DNA of 64,000 nt from Desertivirga arenae (GTDB taxonomy: Bacteria > Bacteroidota > Bacteroidia > Sphingobacteriales > Sphingobacteriaceae). Position numbers and translations under genes: made by a program. Location: assembly GCF_017355785.1 (NCBI RefSeq), contig NZ_JAFEWE010000001.1, positions 744,001 through 808,000 on the forward strand, written 5' to 3'. Below, piece after piece: positions 63,295-64,000 of this stretch. The stretch's first letter is position 1. Every line of letters starts with the position of its first letter. A model generated the notes under the pieces. That model was given only the letters and a program-made list of their open reading frames with translations, was not told where the DNA came from and ran no database searches.

Positions 63295-63308
63295 TACTAA
63301 TCTCCCTT

Positions 63309-64000
63309 ATGAAAAAAACATTGATTCTAACCCTGACTATTTTAACCTTATGTACTATACGCAATAAAAGCCTATCTCAGGAAAAACCTGACGAAATGGA
63401 TACCGACCGTCCAAATAGGACAGAGACACCAAAGACCGTAAAGAAAGGTCATTTTCAGTACGAGACCGATTTATTATTGCGAGAAAATAAAACCACAGGC
63501 TCGGATAAAGAAAAGGATTGGTTATATAACCAGGCAAACTTGAAGCTGGGGTTATTCAAAAATACTGATGTGCAACTTATAGCTCAGACGTATGGCAAAG
63601 AAAGCACGACTGAAATTAATACGGGAATAACTCAATCACGGGAAGGCTTCGGAGATATAATACTTAGAGTAAAGCAAAATATCAAAGGGAATAAGCAAGG
63701 ATCATTTGCTGTAGCCCTTGTCCCCTATTTTAAAATCCCCACCAGCACCTTTTCCGACAACCAGAGGTATGAAGGAGGACTTCTCCTTCCGATGAGGGTT
63801 AAATTACCGGGGGAATGGGAATTGAGTTTCCAGGTCGAAGCTGACCGGTTGAAAGACAGTGAAGGGGAAGGCATGCACACAGAATTTTTACAATCAATAA
63901 ATTTAAATCACGATATAGTGAGAAAGTTAAAGGCATTTGCTGAAACCTATTACACGTTTAACTTTAAAGATCACCACTGGAACAATTTTCTTGATGCTGC
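63309..64000 (+). CDS. outer-membrane transporter-like protein (MetA-pathway type), 3' end missing
   Basis: The frame opens at ATG 63309 and is still open at the window edge (230 codons). A signal peptide (LILTLTILTLCT) is followed by EMDTDRPNRTETP, KKGHFQYETD and GDIILRVKQN, the start of the putative phenol-degradation MetA-pathway outer-membrane family (PF13557-type). Amphipathic beta-strand texture continues. It starts 14 bases after the CDF gene stop, so a shared transcript and a role in the same metal or solute path are plausible. Function is not known for this branch. Confidence 0.75.
   Translation, partial: MKKTLILTLTILTLCTIRNKSLSQEKPDEMDTDRPNRTETPKTVKKGHFQYETDLLLRENKTTGSDKEKDWLYNQANLKLGLFKNTDVQLIAQTYGKESTTEINTGITQSREGFGDIILRVKQNIKGNKQGSFAVALVPYFKIPTSTFSDNQRYEGGLLLPMRVKLPGEWELSFQVEADRLKDSEGEGMHTEFLQSINLNHDIVRKLKAFAETYYTFNFKDHHWNNFLDA

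Overview
The window looks like a chromosomal segment of a Bacteroidota species, most likely a soil or freshwater Sphingobacteriaceae (Pedobacter-like). The evidence is two SusC/SusD outer-membrane glycan-uptake pairs, type IX secretion (T9SS) cargo tails and a PorU-type sortase, a GSIII-type glutamine synthetase, weak Shine-Dalgarno sites, and repeated matches to the Bacteroidetes promoter (TTTG, then TAnnTTTG). The family assignment is inference; the phylum is well supported.

Region 1 (1-16.5 kb, all minus strand) is carbohydrate acquisition. Two units lie in tandem. One is SusC-SusD-SGNH hydrolase-GH29 alpha-L-fucosidase-like enzyme-unknown secreted protein (cut by the window edge). The other is SusC-SusD-DUF5017-like lipoprotein, closed by a terminator. 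A large T9SS-exported parallel beta-helix protein sits between them. No local regulator (SusR, hybrid two-component sensor, ECF sigma/anti-sigma) is visible. A tRNA-Ser(GCU) gene with its terminator follows at 16.9 kb.

Region 2 (17-34 kb) is mixed housekeeping and envelope: a 7TM-HD phosphodiesterase, topoisomerase IB, an alpha/beta hydrolase, a WecA/MraY-like phosphoglycosyl transferase, a GH1-like hydrolase with an esterase and a Gfo/Idh/MocA oxidoreductase, a multi-PAS histidine kinase, a possible small RNA between two strong terminators, a DUF481 protein, a cation exporter with a cysteine-rich tail, and an S41 lipoprotein protease.

Region 3 (34.1-39.9 kb, minus) is a seven-gene Ter stress operon: HAD protein, phosphoribosyltransferase-like protein, two TerD proteins, TelA-like protein, an unknown coiled protein and a TerC membrane protein. 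It has a textbook promoter upstream and a two-way terminator downstream.

Region 4 (39.9-57.4 kb) is surface biology: a giant PKD adhesin-like T9SS cargo, a GT14 glycosyltransferase, an FAD oxidoreductase, a Wzx-type flippase, an orphan protein, a PorU2-type sortase, a polysaccharide deacetylase, a GT4 glycosyltransferase and two paralogous FemAB/GNAT-like proteins. Mixing a sortase with a glycan pathway fits the known attachment of T9SS cargo to surface glycolipid in this phylum, but the link here is inference.

Region 5 (57.4-64 kb) holds a TonB energy transducer, glutamine synthetase III, PurM, a small acidic protein, a ZnT9-like cation transporter and a truncated outer-membrane transporter-like protein. 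I saw no CRISPR array, insertion sequence, integrase or phage. Most of the window is ordinary; the Ter operon with its orphan member and unusual HAD motif, the sortase-glycan locus, the hairpin after tonB and the candidate small RNA are the parts most worth a second look.
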